A stretch of DNA of 27,473 nucleotides from an uncultured Eggerthella sp. (GTDB lineage Bacteria > Actinomycetota > Coriobacteriia > Coriobacteriales > Eggerthellaceae). The notes below the pieces were generated by a model, which was not told the origin of the DNA, did no database searches, and saw nothing but the letters and a program-made list of their open reading frames with translations. The position numbers were made by a program, and so were the translations under genes. Below, in pieces: positions 13,499-21,037 of this stretch (positions are counted from its first letter, which is position 1; each line of letters starts with the position of its first letter). The stretch spans positions 1-27,473 of the forward strand of contig CABQIW010000025.1 in assembly GCA_902464295.1 (NCBI GenBank). Reading direction: 5' to 3'.

Positions 13499-14346
13499 CG
13501 TGCGTCCTCATCGCGGCCCGCCTCTTCTTCGGCCTTGTCCGCGGCACGGAATTCTTCGATGAAACCTGCGGAGAAGATACCTGCTGGAATGGCCACCACG
13601 CCGATCGAGATGACCATCACCACAAAGCCGATGATGCGCCCGAACGCCGTAATGGGAACGATGTCGCCGTAGCCGGTCGTGGTCATGGTGGTGATGGCCC
13701 AGTACAGACCCGTCCACACACTGCCGAACACTTCAGGCTGTGCGGCGTGCTCGGCCTCGTACATGAGCACGCTCGAAGCTACCGCCAGAAGCGTGAGCAC
13801 CATGAACGCTGCCACGATCTCGCGACGGCGCTTCACGAACACGCGGCTGATGGTCTGCAAGCCACGCATGTAGCGCGAGATCTTGATCAGACGCACCAGA
13901 CGGATGATGCGGATCGCATCGTTGAGCGCGCTTGAAGCAGGCAGGAAGAAGACGAAGAGCGCTGGGAACCACGCAAGAAAATCGATGATGCCCATGAGCG
14001 AGAAGATGTAGCGCATGCGTGCGCGCGATGGCGCAAGGGCGGGATAGACCAGATCGGCGATCCAAATGCGGCAAGCATATTCAGCAGCGAAGGCGATCAC
14101 CGAAAGCACGCTGAATCCTAAGATGAGCGTGTTGAAATCGAGCGCTGCATCGTTGTCCGGCACGCCGACCAAAAGCGCATTCAGCACGATCAAGACGATG
14201 AGCCCGATGCCAAGGAATTTGCCGAGCGGCGAGGCCTTCGCGGGATCTTCGAGCGCTACGTAGACACGCTGCTTGAGCGGCTGCTTCGGCGCGTTCGGGG
14301 CGGCGGAAGCACTTGGTTCAGTATGAGCGATTTCGGGTGCGGTCAT
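13495..14346 (-). CDS. Voltage-gated potassium channel (Kv-type)
   Basis: The 283-residue protein has the six-helix plan of a Kv channel. S1 starts near residue 43 (FLGIGLIVLIVLNALLVG). S4 is a textbook voltage sensor with a basic residue every third position: R146, R149, R152, K155, R158, R161. The pore carries the selectivity filter TTGYGD (223-228), and S6 follows (IIGFVVMVISIGVVAIPAGI). The tail is short and acidic, with no RCK domain. Such channels pass K+ across the membrane on depolarisation. ATG 14346 is preferred; a TTG four codons upstream is possible, and the ribosome site is weak. It is the first gene of the K+ channel-ClC-methyltransferase operon. Confidence 0.92.
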   Translation of the reverse strand: MTAPEIAHTEPSASAAPNAPKQPLKQRVYVALEDPAKASPLGKFLGIGLIVLIVLNALLVGVPDNDAALDFNTLILGFSVLSVIAFAAEYACRIWIADLVYPALAPSRARMRYIFSLMGIIDFLAWFPALFVFFLPASSALNDAIRIIRLVRLIKISRYMRGLQTISRVFVKRRREIVAAFMVLTLLAVASSVLMYEAEHAAQPEVFGSVWTGLYWAITTMTTTGYGDIVPITAFGRIIGFVVMVISIGVVAIPAGIFSAGFIEEFRAADKAEEEAGRDEDAR

Positions 14347-14503
14347 GCAAACTGCCAATCAAACGTGGATGTTCAAAGTTTACCCGATGAACGCCCAAGA
14401 GGCACTTATAAGGCGGCATCGTTCGTCATCTTTTTCGCTTCGCAAACGGAAAACAGCGAACAAAGCCCACTCGTGATCAGTGGAGAGAGTAAAGCACGAG
14501 AGA
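14347..14503. other. Gap between the K+ channel and queF, with repeat fragments
   Basis: GTTCGTCATCTTTTT (14421-14435) looks like the right end of a family A hairpin plus its T-run. TTCGCTTCGCAAACGG (14434-14449) recurs with one change at 26743-26758. A family B copy ends the gap. It reads as a mosaic of the same pieces found at 10933-11010 and 26742-26792. Confidence 0.5.
14471..14502 (+). repeat. Dispersed repeat family B, copy next to queF stop
   Basis: It reads GATCAGTGGAGAGAGTAA, then AGCACGAG. CTCGTG (14470-14475) and CACGAG (14495-14500) make this copy a hairpin. It ends at the queF stop codon, so it may help end queF transcription. Confidence 0.55.
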
Positions 14504-14968
14504 TTATTCGTGCGTGGAAAGGCGGGTCCAGGCGACCTCTTCCCAGCGCGTGTTCGGGCGGCCGTAGTTGGCATAAGGATGGATAGAGATGCCGCCACGA
14601 GGCGTGAATTCGCCCCAAACCTCGATATACTTCGGATCCATGAGTGCGACGAGATCCTTCATGATAGTGTTCACACAATCCTCGTGGAAATCGCCGTGAT
14701 TGCGGAACGAGAACAGGTAGAGCTTTAAACTCTTGCTCTCCACCATGCGCTCATCGGGCACGTAGTTGATGTAGATCGTGGCGAAATCGGGCTGGCCCGT
14801 GATCGGGCAGAGGCTCGTGAACTCGGGGCAGTTGAAGCGCACCCAGTAATCATTTTCGGGATGCTTGTTCTGGAAAGTCTCGAGCATCTCAGGTGCGTAA
14901 TCGGTAGGATAGCTTACCTGCTGGTTTCCCAGCAGTTCCAGACCTTCGTCTTCGCGGGTTTGCGTCAT
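14504..14968 (-). CDS. queF: preQ1 synthase (NADPH-dependent nitrile reductase)
   Basis: QueF reduces 7-cyano-7-deazaguanine (preQ0) to preQ1 with NADPH, the step before tRNA insertion. The 154-residue protein is of the short, single-domain type. The thioimide-forming Cys54 is in TSLCPITGQPDFATI. ESKSLKLYLFSFRNHGDFHE (from Glu77) is the family signature for substrate and NADPH binding. C-terminal YANYGRP is also typical. Strong ribosome site AGGAAAGGAAG precedes ATG 14968. It is the last gene of the que operon and is separated from queC by 99 bp of repetitive DNA. Confidence 0.96.
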   Translation of the reverse strand: MTQTREDEGLELLGNQQVSYPTDYAPEMLETFQNKHPENDYWVRFNCPEFTSLCPITGQPDFATIYINYVPDERMVESKSLKLYLFSFRNHGDFHEDCVNTIMKDLVALMDPKYIEVWGEFTPRGGISIHPYANYGRPNTRWEEVAWTRLSTHE

Positions 14969-14997
14969 GATCTTCCTTTCCTAAAAGCGTCTGCAAC

Positions 14998-15054
14998 GCA
15001 GCATGGGTTGCCCAACGCGACATGAGTTTTGCAGTGCGGCATGGGTTCACAGCG
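14998..15054. repeat. Three imperfect 19-bp tandem repeats between queC and queF
   Basis: Units start at 14998, 15017 and 15036 with GCAGCATGGGTT, GCGACATGAGTT and GCGGCATGGGTT. They lie in the only sizeable gap of the que operon. No function is evident; they could affect the expression of queF in the shared transcript. Confidence 0.5.
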
Positions 15055-15067
15055 GTACAGTGCTGAA

Positions 15068-15775
15068 TCATTTCTTCAGAAGCGGGTCGATGACCCCGTT
15101 GAGCTCGAATGCTCGCTTGCGATCGAGGCAGGTACCACACGTGCCGCACGGCTTTTCCCCGCCTTCATAACACGACCACGTAAGTTCGTAAGGAACCGCG
15201 CGCTTCAAGCCTTCTTCGACGATGCGCGCCTTCGGCCACTGCACGAAGGGAGCCACCAGCCGAAGCTGGCCGCCTGTTCCCTGCTCGATGGCTGAAGCCA
15301 TCGCGTCGACGAACTCCTGCGAGCAATCGGGGTAGGCACATCCTGCCCAATCGTCGGCATGGGCGCCGTAGCACACGACCGAGCAATCGAGCGAAAGAGC
15401 GATAGAGGCTGCGCTGGAGAGGAAGAGTCCGTTGCGGAAGGGCACATAGGTGCTCACCGGCGCATCGCTTTCGTTGGCCAGCTGCGCGGCATAGGTCTCA
15501 TGCGGGATCTGGGCAGAAGATGCTGCTAGCAGCGAGCAATCGCTTTCCGCGAAGATGGGTGCTAGGTCCAAAAAGCGCTGTTCAACCCCATAGTAGCGCG
15601 CTACTTGTTTCGCGGCTTCAAGCTCACGATCATGTTTTTGGCCATAGAAGATCGAAAGCGCGTAGACGTTCTCTGCGCCATAACGCTCAACCGCGAGCGC
15701 CAGCAAGGTGGTGGAATCCACCCCACCGCTGCACAGCACGAGCGCCTTCTTCTTGATGGCATCCGTCGAACTCAT
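15068..15775 (-). CDS. queC: 7-cyano-7-deazaguanine synthase
   Basis: QueC turns 7-carboxy-7-deazaguanine plus ammonia and ATP into preQ0. The 235-residue protein has the PP-loop ATP site SGGVDS (16-21) and the C-terminal zinc site made by Cys202, Cys210, Cys213 and Cys216 (CGTCGTC region). Length fits the family. It starts 2 bp after the queE stop codon, with GGGGAG as ribosome site inside the end of queE, so the two are tightly coupled. Confidence 0.97.
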   Translation of the reverse strand: MSSTDAIKKKALVLCSGGVDSTTLLALAVERYGAENVYALSIFYGQKHDRELEAAKQVARYYGVEQRFLDLAPIFAESDCSLLAASSAQIPHETYAAQLANESDAPVSTYVPFRNGLFLSSAASIALSLDCSVVCYGAHADDWAGCAYPDCSQEFVDAMASAIEQGTGGQLRLVAPFVQWPKARIVEEGLKRAVPYELTWSCYEGGEKPCGTCGTCLDRKRAFELNGVIDPLLKK

Positions 15776-15777
15776 CG

Positions 15778-16512
15778 CTATACTCCCCTTTCCTGGTTTG
15801 GCCAGATGAACTTGTGAAGCTGGAGCTGCAGCCTTGCGTGCGTGAGGGAGCGCTCACGCATGAAATCGACGATAGCAGCTGGTTCGATCGCGCCGAACAC
15901 AGGACTGATATACACCTGGCAGCGCGTGGCAAGGTCGTATTCACGCACCACTTCAGCCATGCGCTCGAGATCCTCGTGCGATCCGACCACGAACTTCACC
16001 ACGTCGCGTTCGCCGAGCAGCTCGAAATTCTCGCAAACCATCTTGTCCTCCATGCCAGAAGAAGGCAGCTTGTAGTCCATCGTGATACAAAGCTTTTCTG
16101 GGCGCGGAGCAGGGAATTCTTCCAAAGCGATCGGGCGCTCCTCCTCCCGTTCAGAATCGTGCGCGATGAGCTTAGCGAGGTCGGTCGAGCCATTGGTCTC
16201 GATCTCGACCACCTCGACCGTTTCCAGACGAGAAAGCGTATGCAGCAGGCGATAGAGATCCGACTGGAGCGTGGGTTCGCCGCCCGTGATGGTCACGCAC
16301 GCAACCCCCTCGTGCTCCACCCAGTCGCAAAGCTCTTCAACGCTCACGAATTCAACGGTAAGCTCCGGATCGCGCGCCCACTGCGTATCGCAGTAAGAGC
16401 AATCCAAGTTACAGCCAGGAAAACGGATGAACGCCGCGAGCTTGCCTGCGTGCGCACCTTCGCCGTTGATGCTCACGAAGCGCTCGGCTATAGGAAAGGA
16501 ACCGAATGTCAT
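15778..16512 (-). CDS. queE: 7-carboxy-7-deazaguanine synthase (radical SAM)
   Basis: QueE rearranges 6-carboxy-tetrahydropterin to 7-carboxy-7-deazaguanine. The 244-residue protein has the radical-SAM [4Fe-4S] motif CNLDCSYC (Cys34, Cys38, Cys41), preceded by SINGEGAHAG, typical of QueE, and followed by the TITGGEPTLQ SAM-binding motif. The middle (about 115-145) has an acidic insertion, REEERPIALEE, not usually seen in short QueE proteins. It lies between queD (24 bp gap) and queC (2 bp gap). Confidence 0.95.
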   Translation of the reverse strand: MTFGSFPIAERFVSINGEGAHAGKLAAFIRFPGCNLDCSYCDTQWARDPELTVEFVSVEELCDWVEHEGVACVTITGGEPTLQSDLYRLLHTLSRLETVEVVEIETNGSTDLAKLIAHDSEREEERPIALEEFPAPRPEKLCITMDYKLPSSGMEDKMVCENFELLGERDVVKFVVGSHEDLERMAEVVREYDLATRCQVYISPVFGAIEPAAIVDFMRERSLTHARLQLQLHKFIWPNQERGV

Positions 16513-16536
16513 ATCTATCTGCGCTCTCTTTGCCTG

Positions 16537-16956
16537 TTAGCCGCGGTAGGTCGCGCAGTTGTTCGGGGTCTCGTACACGTCGATCTGTGCGATGGGCAAG
16601 CCCTGTTCGCGCAGGTAATCGAAGAAGTAGCGCGCAAGATTCTCGGCAGTGGTGCGAAACGGCATGACGGAGAGCGTGAAGCCTTCATCCTCCAAGCACG
16701 CAATAGTCTGCGGCGAAAGCGAACCTTCTTCCACGATGAAGGTGTGATCGAGCGCCTCAGTCATCGCGCGCACCGCCTGCTTGAACTCGCCGAAATCGAG
16801 CACCATATCCTTCATGGTGCCTTCGCTCTGGAGATCCTCTTGCTCAAGATAGGCCACCACGCGCCAGCGGTGACCGTGCAGGTTCTCGCATTTGCCGTGG
16901 TAATCCGTAAGAAAATGGGCAGCATCGAAGCTGCTTTCGGTTTTCAAACCATACAT
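16537..16956 (-). CDS. queD: 6-carboxy-5,6,7,8-tetrahydropterin synthase
   Basis: QueD converts 7,8-dihydroneopterin triphosphate to 6-carboxytetrahydropterin, the first committed step to queuosine. The 139-residue protein has the zinc ligands His14, His27 and His29 (HGKCENLHGH region) and catalytic Cys23, and ends with the substrate-binding VYETPNN motif. It is the promoter-proximal gene of the queDECF operon, so the gene order follows the pathway order. Ribosome site AGGAG lies inside the predicted riboswitch tail. Confidence 0.96.
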   Translation of the reverse strand: MYGLKTESSFDAAHFLTDYHGKCENLHGHRWRVVAYLEQEDLQSEGTMKDMVLDFGEFKQAVRAMTEALDHTFIVEEGSLSPQTIACLEDEGFTLSVMPFRTTAENLARYFFDYLREQGLPIAQIDVYETPNNCATYRG

Positions 16957-16961
16957 AGTTG

Positions 16962-17002
16962 CTCCTAGTTTTGTTTAACGACAGGAGGGTTTCGAACTGT
17001 CC
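16962..17002 (-). promoter_or_regulatory. Probable preQ1-I riboswitch in the queD leader
   Basis: Read leftward: GACAG (17001-16997), a loop TTCGAAACCCTC, CTGTC (16984-16980), then the A-rich tail GTTAAACAAAACTAGGAG. A short stem, a C-rich loop and an AAAACTAGG tail ending in the ribosome site match the type I preQ1 aptamer. The tail is very like that of the characterised Thermoanaerobacter element. Binding of preQ1 would trap AGGAG in the pseudoknot and block queD translation. It begins almost at the predicted transcript start. Confidence 0.7.
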
Positions 17003-17007
17003 GTGAC

Positions 17008-17036
17008 ATTATAGCAAGCGCATAAGCTGTTGCCTA
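17008..17036 (-). promoter_or_regulatory. Promoter of the queDECF operon
   Basis: Read leftward, TAGGCA (17036-17031) and a perfect TATAAT (17013-17008) are 17 bp apart. The predicted start, near 17001, puts the riboswitch stem at the very 5' end of the RNA. Confidence 0.7.
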
Positions 17037-17040
17037 ACCG

Positions 17041-17209
17041 TCAAGCTATCACGACCCGCACCGGCGCGCGCGGCGCTACAATAAACACTACGAACACAAG
17101 CAGAGCACGTCTCTTTCGCGCATTTCACAACGCCGCTCATTCGCACCTCTTTTGCGCCGCAGCACTCGGCTCTTGCTTCACTCCCCCTACGAGCGAAAAG
17201 AGGTCTCTT
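17041..17209 (+). promoter_or_regulatory. Leader region of the AmmeMemoRadiSam operon
   Basis: The region diverges from queD. TACAAT (17077-17082) is a possible -10 box, but no fitting -35 box was found. The only clear signal is the ribosome site AAAGAGGT just before ATG 17210. Confidence 0.3.
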
Positions 17210-18724
17210 ATGTCTATCGTTGCTGCCTATGCTGTTCCGCATCCGCCGCTCATCGTTCCCGCGGTTGGCAAAGGCCAAGAGGTCGCTATCCAAGCCACCA
17301 TCGATGGCTACGAAGAAGTTGCGCGACGCGTTGCTGCACACCGCCCCGATACCATCATCGTCACTTCCCCGCATGCGCCGGCGTTTTCGGATGGCTTCTT
17401 CATCTCGGACGCGGAGAACATCTCGGGCACCATGGAGATGTTCGGCGTACCTGCGGAAGAGAGCACCATCTCTGCCACGGGTGATCCTGAACTGGCCGAG
17501 CTCATCGCGAGCCTCGCTAACCAGGCGAACATTCCGATCGGAATGGGAGACCAATACGATGGTCCGCTCGATCATGCTACCTACGTGCCGCTCTATTTCT
17601 TGCGCGATTTCCTTCCCCGCACCACCGTGGTGCGCGTGGGACTCTCGGGGCTTTCGCCGCGCGAGCACCGGATGATGGGTCGTTGCTTCGAGCTGGCCGC
17701 GAACATCCTCGGGCGTCGCGTTGTCTTGATCGCGAGCGGGGACCTGTCGCACAAGCTCACGCACGATGGCCCCTATGGCTTCAATGAGGCAGGCCCGCAG
17801 TTCGACCAGAACATCACGAGCATCTTTCGCTCGGGAGAGCTCGATGACCTGTTCGCCTTCGATGAGCTCTTCTGCGAAGAGGCGGCCGAATGCGGATTGC
17901 GCTCGTTCCAGATGATGGCAGGCGCGCTGGCCGATATCGTCTATTCGAGCGAGCTCTTGAGCTACGAAGGTCCCTTCGGTGTTGGCTATGCGATCGCGTG
18001 CTTCGAGGTGGAAGGCAGCGAAGAAGCCGCCGCTGAAGAAGAGGCTGCCATCGAAGAGGCAACCGAGACACAGGCTGCACACGAAGATGCGCTCGTGGAG
18101 GGCGAGGTCGAAGCTGATCTTGTGGACGAGGACCCCTCTTCGCCTGTTCCGCAACCCGATGCTTCGCCCGATACTGGCGGCAGCGGCGTGGATCCATTCG
18201 TTGCGCTTGCCCGTGCGAGCGTGGAATATTTCGTCACCACCGAGCGGCCGTTGCTCATGCCCGAGGGTTTGCCTCCCGAGCTTATGGATGCCCGCGCTGG
18301 CGTGTTCGTTTCACTCCATGAGCACGGCGATCTGCGCGGTTGCATCGGCACCATCGCGCCCACGCGTGATTCGATCGCGCAAGAGATCATCGCGAACGCT
18401 ATTTCGGCCTGCAGCGGCGATCCGCGCTTCTATCCCGTGCAGAAGAACGAACTCGATTATCTTTCGTACTCGGTCGATGTGCTGTTCCCGCCCGAGCCCA
18501 TCAGCTCGCCTGCCGAGCTCGACCCGCAAGAATACGGCGTGATCGTGAGCAAGGGACATCGCCGCGGACTGCTGCTGCCGAACCTCGAAGGCGTGAACAC
18601 CGTGGAAGAGCAAGTTGCTATCGCACGGCAAAAGGCAGGGATAGCACCGGACGAAACAGGCGTTGAACTGGAACGATTCCGCGTAGTTCGCCATACTACC
18701 GGCGGTGAGGCACGTGTCTGCTAG
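17210..18724 (+). CDS. AmmeMemoRadiSam protein: Memo domain fused to AMMECR1 domain
   Basis: The 504-residue protein joins two domains often encoded separately. Residues 1-270 are a Memo domain, related to class III extradiol dioxygenases, with AVPHPPLIVPAVG (His11), SPHAPAF (His55), DHATYVPL and ASGDLSHKL as candidate metal or active-site motifs. Residues about 270-330 are a low-complexity acidic Ala/Glu/Pro linker. Residues 330-500 are an AMMECR1 domain with the family hallmark LRGCIGT at about 374-380. The linked radical SAM gene overlaps its 3' end, and the trio defines the AmmeMemoRadiSam system, whose reaction is not established as far as I know. Start chosen at 17210 for AAAGAGGT and because the Memo domain begins there. 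Confidence 0.92.
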   Translation: MSIVAAYAVPHPPLIVPAVGKGQEVAIQATIDGYEEVARRVAAHRPDTIIVTSPHAPAFSDGFFISDAENISGTMEMFGVPAEESTISATGDPELAELIASLANQANIPIGMGDQYDGPLDHATYVPLYFLRDFLPRTTVVRVGLSGLSPREHRMMGRCFELAANILGRRVVLIASGDLSHKLTHDGPYGFNEAGPQFDQNITSIFRSGELDDLFAFDELFCEEAAECGLRSFQMMAGALADIVYSSELLSYEGPFGVGYAIACFEVEGSEEAAAEEEAAIEEATETQAAHEDALVEGEVEADLVDEDPSSPVPQPDASPDTGGSGVDPFVALARASVEYFVTTERPLLMPEGLPPELMDARAGVFVSLHEHGDLRGCIGTIAPTRDSIAQEIIANAISACSGDPRFYPVQKNELDYLSYSVDVLFPPEPISSPAELDPQEYGVIVSKGHRRGLLLPNLEGVNTVEEQVAIARQKAGIAPDETGVELERFRVVRHTTGGEARVC

Positions 18725-19562
18725 CAGTGAGCACATCACGTGTCCCGTCTGTCCGCATGCTTGTTCGCTTGTTGAAGGACAGCACGGCATCTGTCGTGCG
18801 CGCGTGGCACACGATGGGCAGGTGATCGACGAGAACTACGGGCGCATCACTTCACTCGCGCTCGATCCGATCGAGAAGAAACCGCTCGCGCGTTTCATGC
18901 CGGGATCGAGCATCCTTTCGATCGGCTCGTACGGCTGCAACATGCGCTGCGCGTTCTGCCAGAACGCCTCCATCGCGCAAGCCTGCAGCACCGAGGTGCC
19001 CTGGAGGTTCATGGAGCCCGAGACCATCGCCGATACCGCAGCGGCTTTCGCTTCCCAAGGCAACGTTGGGGTTGCCTACACGTATAACGAGCCGCTGGTC
19101 GGCTATGAGTTCGTGCGCGATTGTTCGCAGGCTGTTCATGCGCGAGGGCAGGTAAACGTGCTCGTCTCGAACGGCCAGGTGAACGATGCTCCGCTTTCCG
19201 AGCTGCTCCCGCTCATCGATGCCGCGAACATCGATCTGAAGGGCTTCACCGCGGAAGTCTATCGCGAACTGGGCGGCAGTCTTGCTACCACCATGCACAC
19301 GATCGAAGTCTTCGCGGGTTGTGCCACCGCGCACCTTGAAGTGACCATGCTCATCGTTCCCGGGTTGAACGATTCGCGTGAACAGCTCGTGGAGGCGGCA
19401 CGCTGGCTCGCGGGGCTCGACCGCAGCATTCCGCTGCATATCACGCGGTTCTTCCCCTGCTATAAGATGCTCAACGCCGAACCAACGCCTGTTGAGACCA
19501 TCTATTCGTTCGCGAATGAAGCGCGCAACTATTTGGACTTTGTCACCTGCGGCAATTGCTAG
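18705..19562 (+). CDS. AmmeMemoRadiSam system radical SAM enzyme
   Basis: The 285-residue protein (counted from GTG 18705) resembles pyruvate formate-lyase activases. It has the radical-SAM motif CNMRCAFC (Cys78, Cys82, Cys85), and an extra N-terminal cysteine group, CPVCPHACSLVEGQHGIC, typical of this sub-family. AYTYNEPLV and IDLKGF are further family motifs. It presumably makes a radical on, or modifies, a partner substrate with SAM; the substrate is unknown. It overlaps the Memo-AMMECR1 gene by 20 bp (or 11 bp if GTG 18714 is the start, which lies close behind GGTGAGG). The overlap means coupled synthesis. Confidence 0.93.
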   Translation: MRHVSASSEHITCPVCPHACSLVEGQHGICRARVAHDGQVIDENYGRITSLALDPIEKKPLARFMPGSSILSIGSYGCNMRCAFCQNASIAQACSTEVPWRFMEPETIADTAAAFASQGNVGVAYTYNEPLVGYEFVRDCSQAVHARGQVNVLVSNGQVNDAPLSELLPLIDAANIDLKGFTAEVYRELGGSLATTMHTIEVFAGCATAHLEVTMLIVPGLNDSREQLVEAARWLAGLDRSIPLHITRFFPCYKMLNAEPTPVETIYSFANEARNYLDFVTCGNC

Positions 19563-19590
19563 TAAGATAGCGAATGCAAGGAGGTAGTGC

Positions 19591-20433
19591 ATGTCCGAAT
19601 CGCACGCGCATCATAAGCCCGTAGTGGGGATCGTTCCCACCAAATTGCCCGAGCCGTACGACGATGGCATCAATCATTACGCGCTCGCGGTGCGCTCTGC
19701 TGGCGCGAAACCTTACTTGCTTCCCGTCACGGACGACGTCGGTGCCTACGAGACCATCTTCCCGCACATGGACGGCTTCCTCTTGACTGGCGGGAAGGAT
19801 ATCGATCCCGTGCGTTATGGGGACACCGAAGATGATCCGAGCGTGACCGATCATCTGCCTGGTCGCGAAGAGCTCGAGCATCTCATCCTCTGCTATAGCG
19901 ATGAATTCGACGTGCCCATCATGGGCATCTGCCGTGGCATGCAGATGCTGAATGTGTTCTACGGCGGCAGCTTGCATCTCGACCTTGCCACGCAAACGAA
20001 GCAGCAAACGCATTTCGCGAACCACTTCCAGACGCTGCCCTTCTCCGAGCCATCGCATCACGTGACGCTCGAACCGCGCGGAAGCTTGGCACGCATCCTG
20101 CAGACGCATTCGACCCAGGTGAATTCCATGCATCACCAGGGGATATTCGAGCTTGCGCCCGAACTGCGCGCTGCGGCGTACGACGACCAGGGCCTGATCG
20201 AGGCCATCGAGCACCCCGACAAGCCCTTCACGATCGGCGTGCAGTGGCACCCTGAATTCTTAGGCACGCGCAACTCCATGAACCTGCTCTTCGAGCGCTT
20301 CGTGGATGCTTGTCAGGAAGAATCGCAGCACAAGAAGGAGAAGCGCGCGAACATCGCGATCGACCGCATTCACACAGGCTTCGTTTGGCCGCAAGTTTCC
20401 TTCATCGATCGCCAGCCGAAGATCACGAATTAG
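19591..20433 (+). CDS. Class I glutamine amidotransferase-like hydrolase (peptidase C26 / PuuD family)
   Basis: The 280-residue protein has the nucleophile Cys114 in GICRGMQ, the oxyanion TGGKDIDP loop, and the His220/Glu222 pair in QWHPEF. This is the gamma-glutamyl-GABA hydrolase (PuuD) type, which cleaves gamma-glutamyl amides. The usual substrate is inferred only from the family, as no putrescine-pathway genes are nearby. Strong ribosome site AAGGAGG precedes ATG 19591. It starts 28 bp after the radical SAM gene in the same direction, so it probably belongs to the same operon, which may hint that the operon product carries or uses a gamma-glutamyl group. Its stop codon overlaps that of niaR from the other strand. 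Confidence 0.9.
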   Translation: MSESHAHHKPVVGIVPTKLPEPYDDGINHYALAVRSAGAKPYLLPVTDDVGAYETIFPHMDGFLLTGGKDIDPVRYGDTEDDPSVTDHLPGREELEHLILCYSDEFDVPIMGICRGMQMLNVFYGGSLHLDLATQTKQQTHFANHFQTLPFSEPSHHVTLEPRGSLARILQTHSTQVNSMHHQGIFELAPELRAAAYDDQGLIEAIEHPDKPFTIGVQWHPEFLGTRNSMNLLFERFVDACQEESQHKKEKRANIAIDRIHTGFVWPQVSFIDRQPKITN

Positions 20434-20996
20434 AAATGCTGTTGTTCGAACTCGGACAGTTCGGCGAGGAAGCCCGCTTCGCCTAGCGCGGCTTCAAGCT
20501 CATCGAGCACCTCTTCGGAATCAGCGCTCACCTCGTGGAAATGGTAGCCCGAAGTGATGTTCATCAGTGGCGTGGAAGCTCCCGTGGCAAGCTCGTTGAG
20601 GAAGCGCGCCACGTCGCGGCGATTGCGGAACCCAAGATCAGCCGAGAGCCTGCCATAGGTTCGATGGTTCACGATCACGTTCTCCACCACTACCCCATGA
20701 TCGACCATCAGATTGAGCTCGTCGCCGGTTTGCTCGATCGTATGATGCACTTTGAACAGGCGCTTTGGGTGGGCGTTCGCCACTCCGGTCACATACCCAC
20801 GATTCGTCGCATAGATCTCTTCACCCGATTGACGCAAGAGCGCGATATCTTGGACCACTACCTGGCGCGATACGCCCAGTTGCTTACCCAATGCCGCACC
20901 TGAGAGTGGCATCGTGCTCTGACGCAGGATGTTCATGATCTCTGCTCTTCGCTCTTGGCCGGTCAACGCGCCTCCTTTTGTAGTCGTAGCTTCCAT
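20430..20996 (-). CDS. niaR: NiaR-type NAD biosynthesis repressor (HTH_11 + 3H domain)
   Basis: NiaR represses NAD synthesis genes when niacin is plentiful, as known from Bacillus YrxA. The 188-residue protein has an HTH at about 15-65 (RRAEIMNILRQSTMPLSGAA, then LGVSRQVVVQDIALLRQSG). A 3H domain follows (KVHHTIEQTGDELNLMVDHG), whose conserved histidines bind metal. It is the last gene of nadABC-niaR, so it is probably under its own control. Ribosome site AGAGGG precedes ATG 20996. It is convergent with the hydrolase gene, with a 4-bp overlap of their ends. Confidence 0.92.
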   Translation of the reverse strand: MEATTTKGGALTGQERRAEIMNILRQSTMPLSGAALGKQLGVSRQVVVQDIALLRQSGEEIYATNRGYVTGVANAHPKRLFKVHHTIEQTGDELNLMVDHGVVVENVIVNHRTYGRLSADLGFRNRRDVARFLNELATGASTPLMNITSGYHFHEVSADSEEVLDELEAALGEAGFLAELSEFEQQHF

Positions 20997-21037
20997 GTAT
21001 CCCTCTGAACTGCGCTTTTCGTGCGCAACGATCTCCG

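Noticed and set aside
12602..13672. 356-codon plus-strand frame opposite the ClC and K+ channel genes
   Set aside because: Rich in His, Arg and Gln as expected for a shadow of GC-rich genes; the other strand has clear channel motifs.
15814..16968. 384-codon plus-strand frame opposite queE and queD
   Set aside because: The opposite strand has all catalytic motifs of QueE and QueD.
17009..18154. 381-codon minus-strand frame opposite the Memo domain
   Set aside because: A shadow; the plus strand has the Memo motifs and a proper start.
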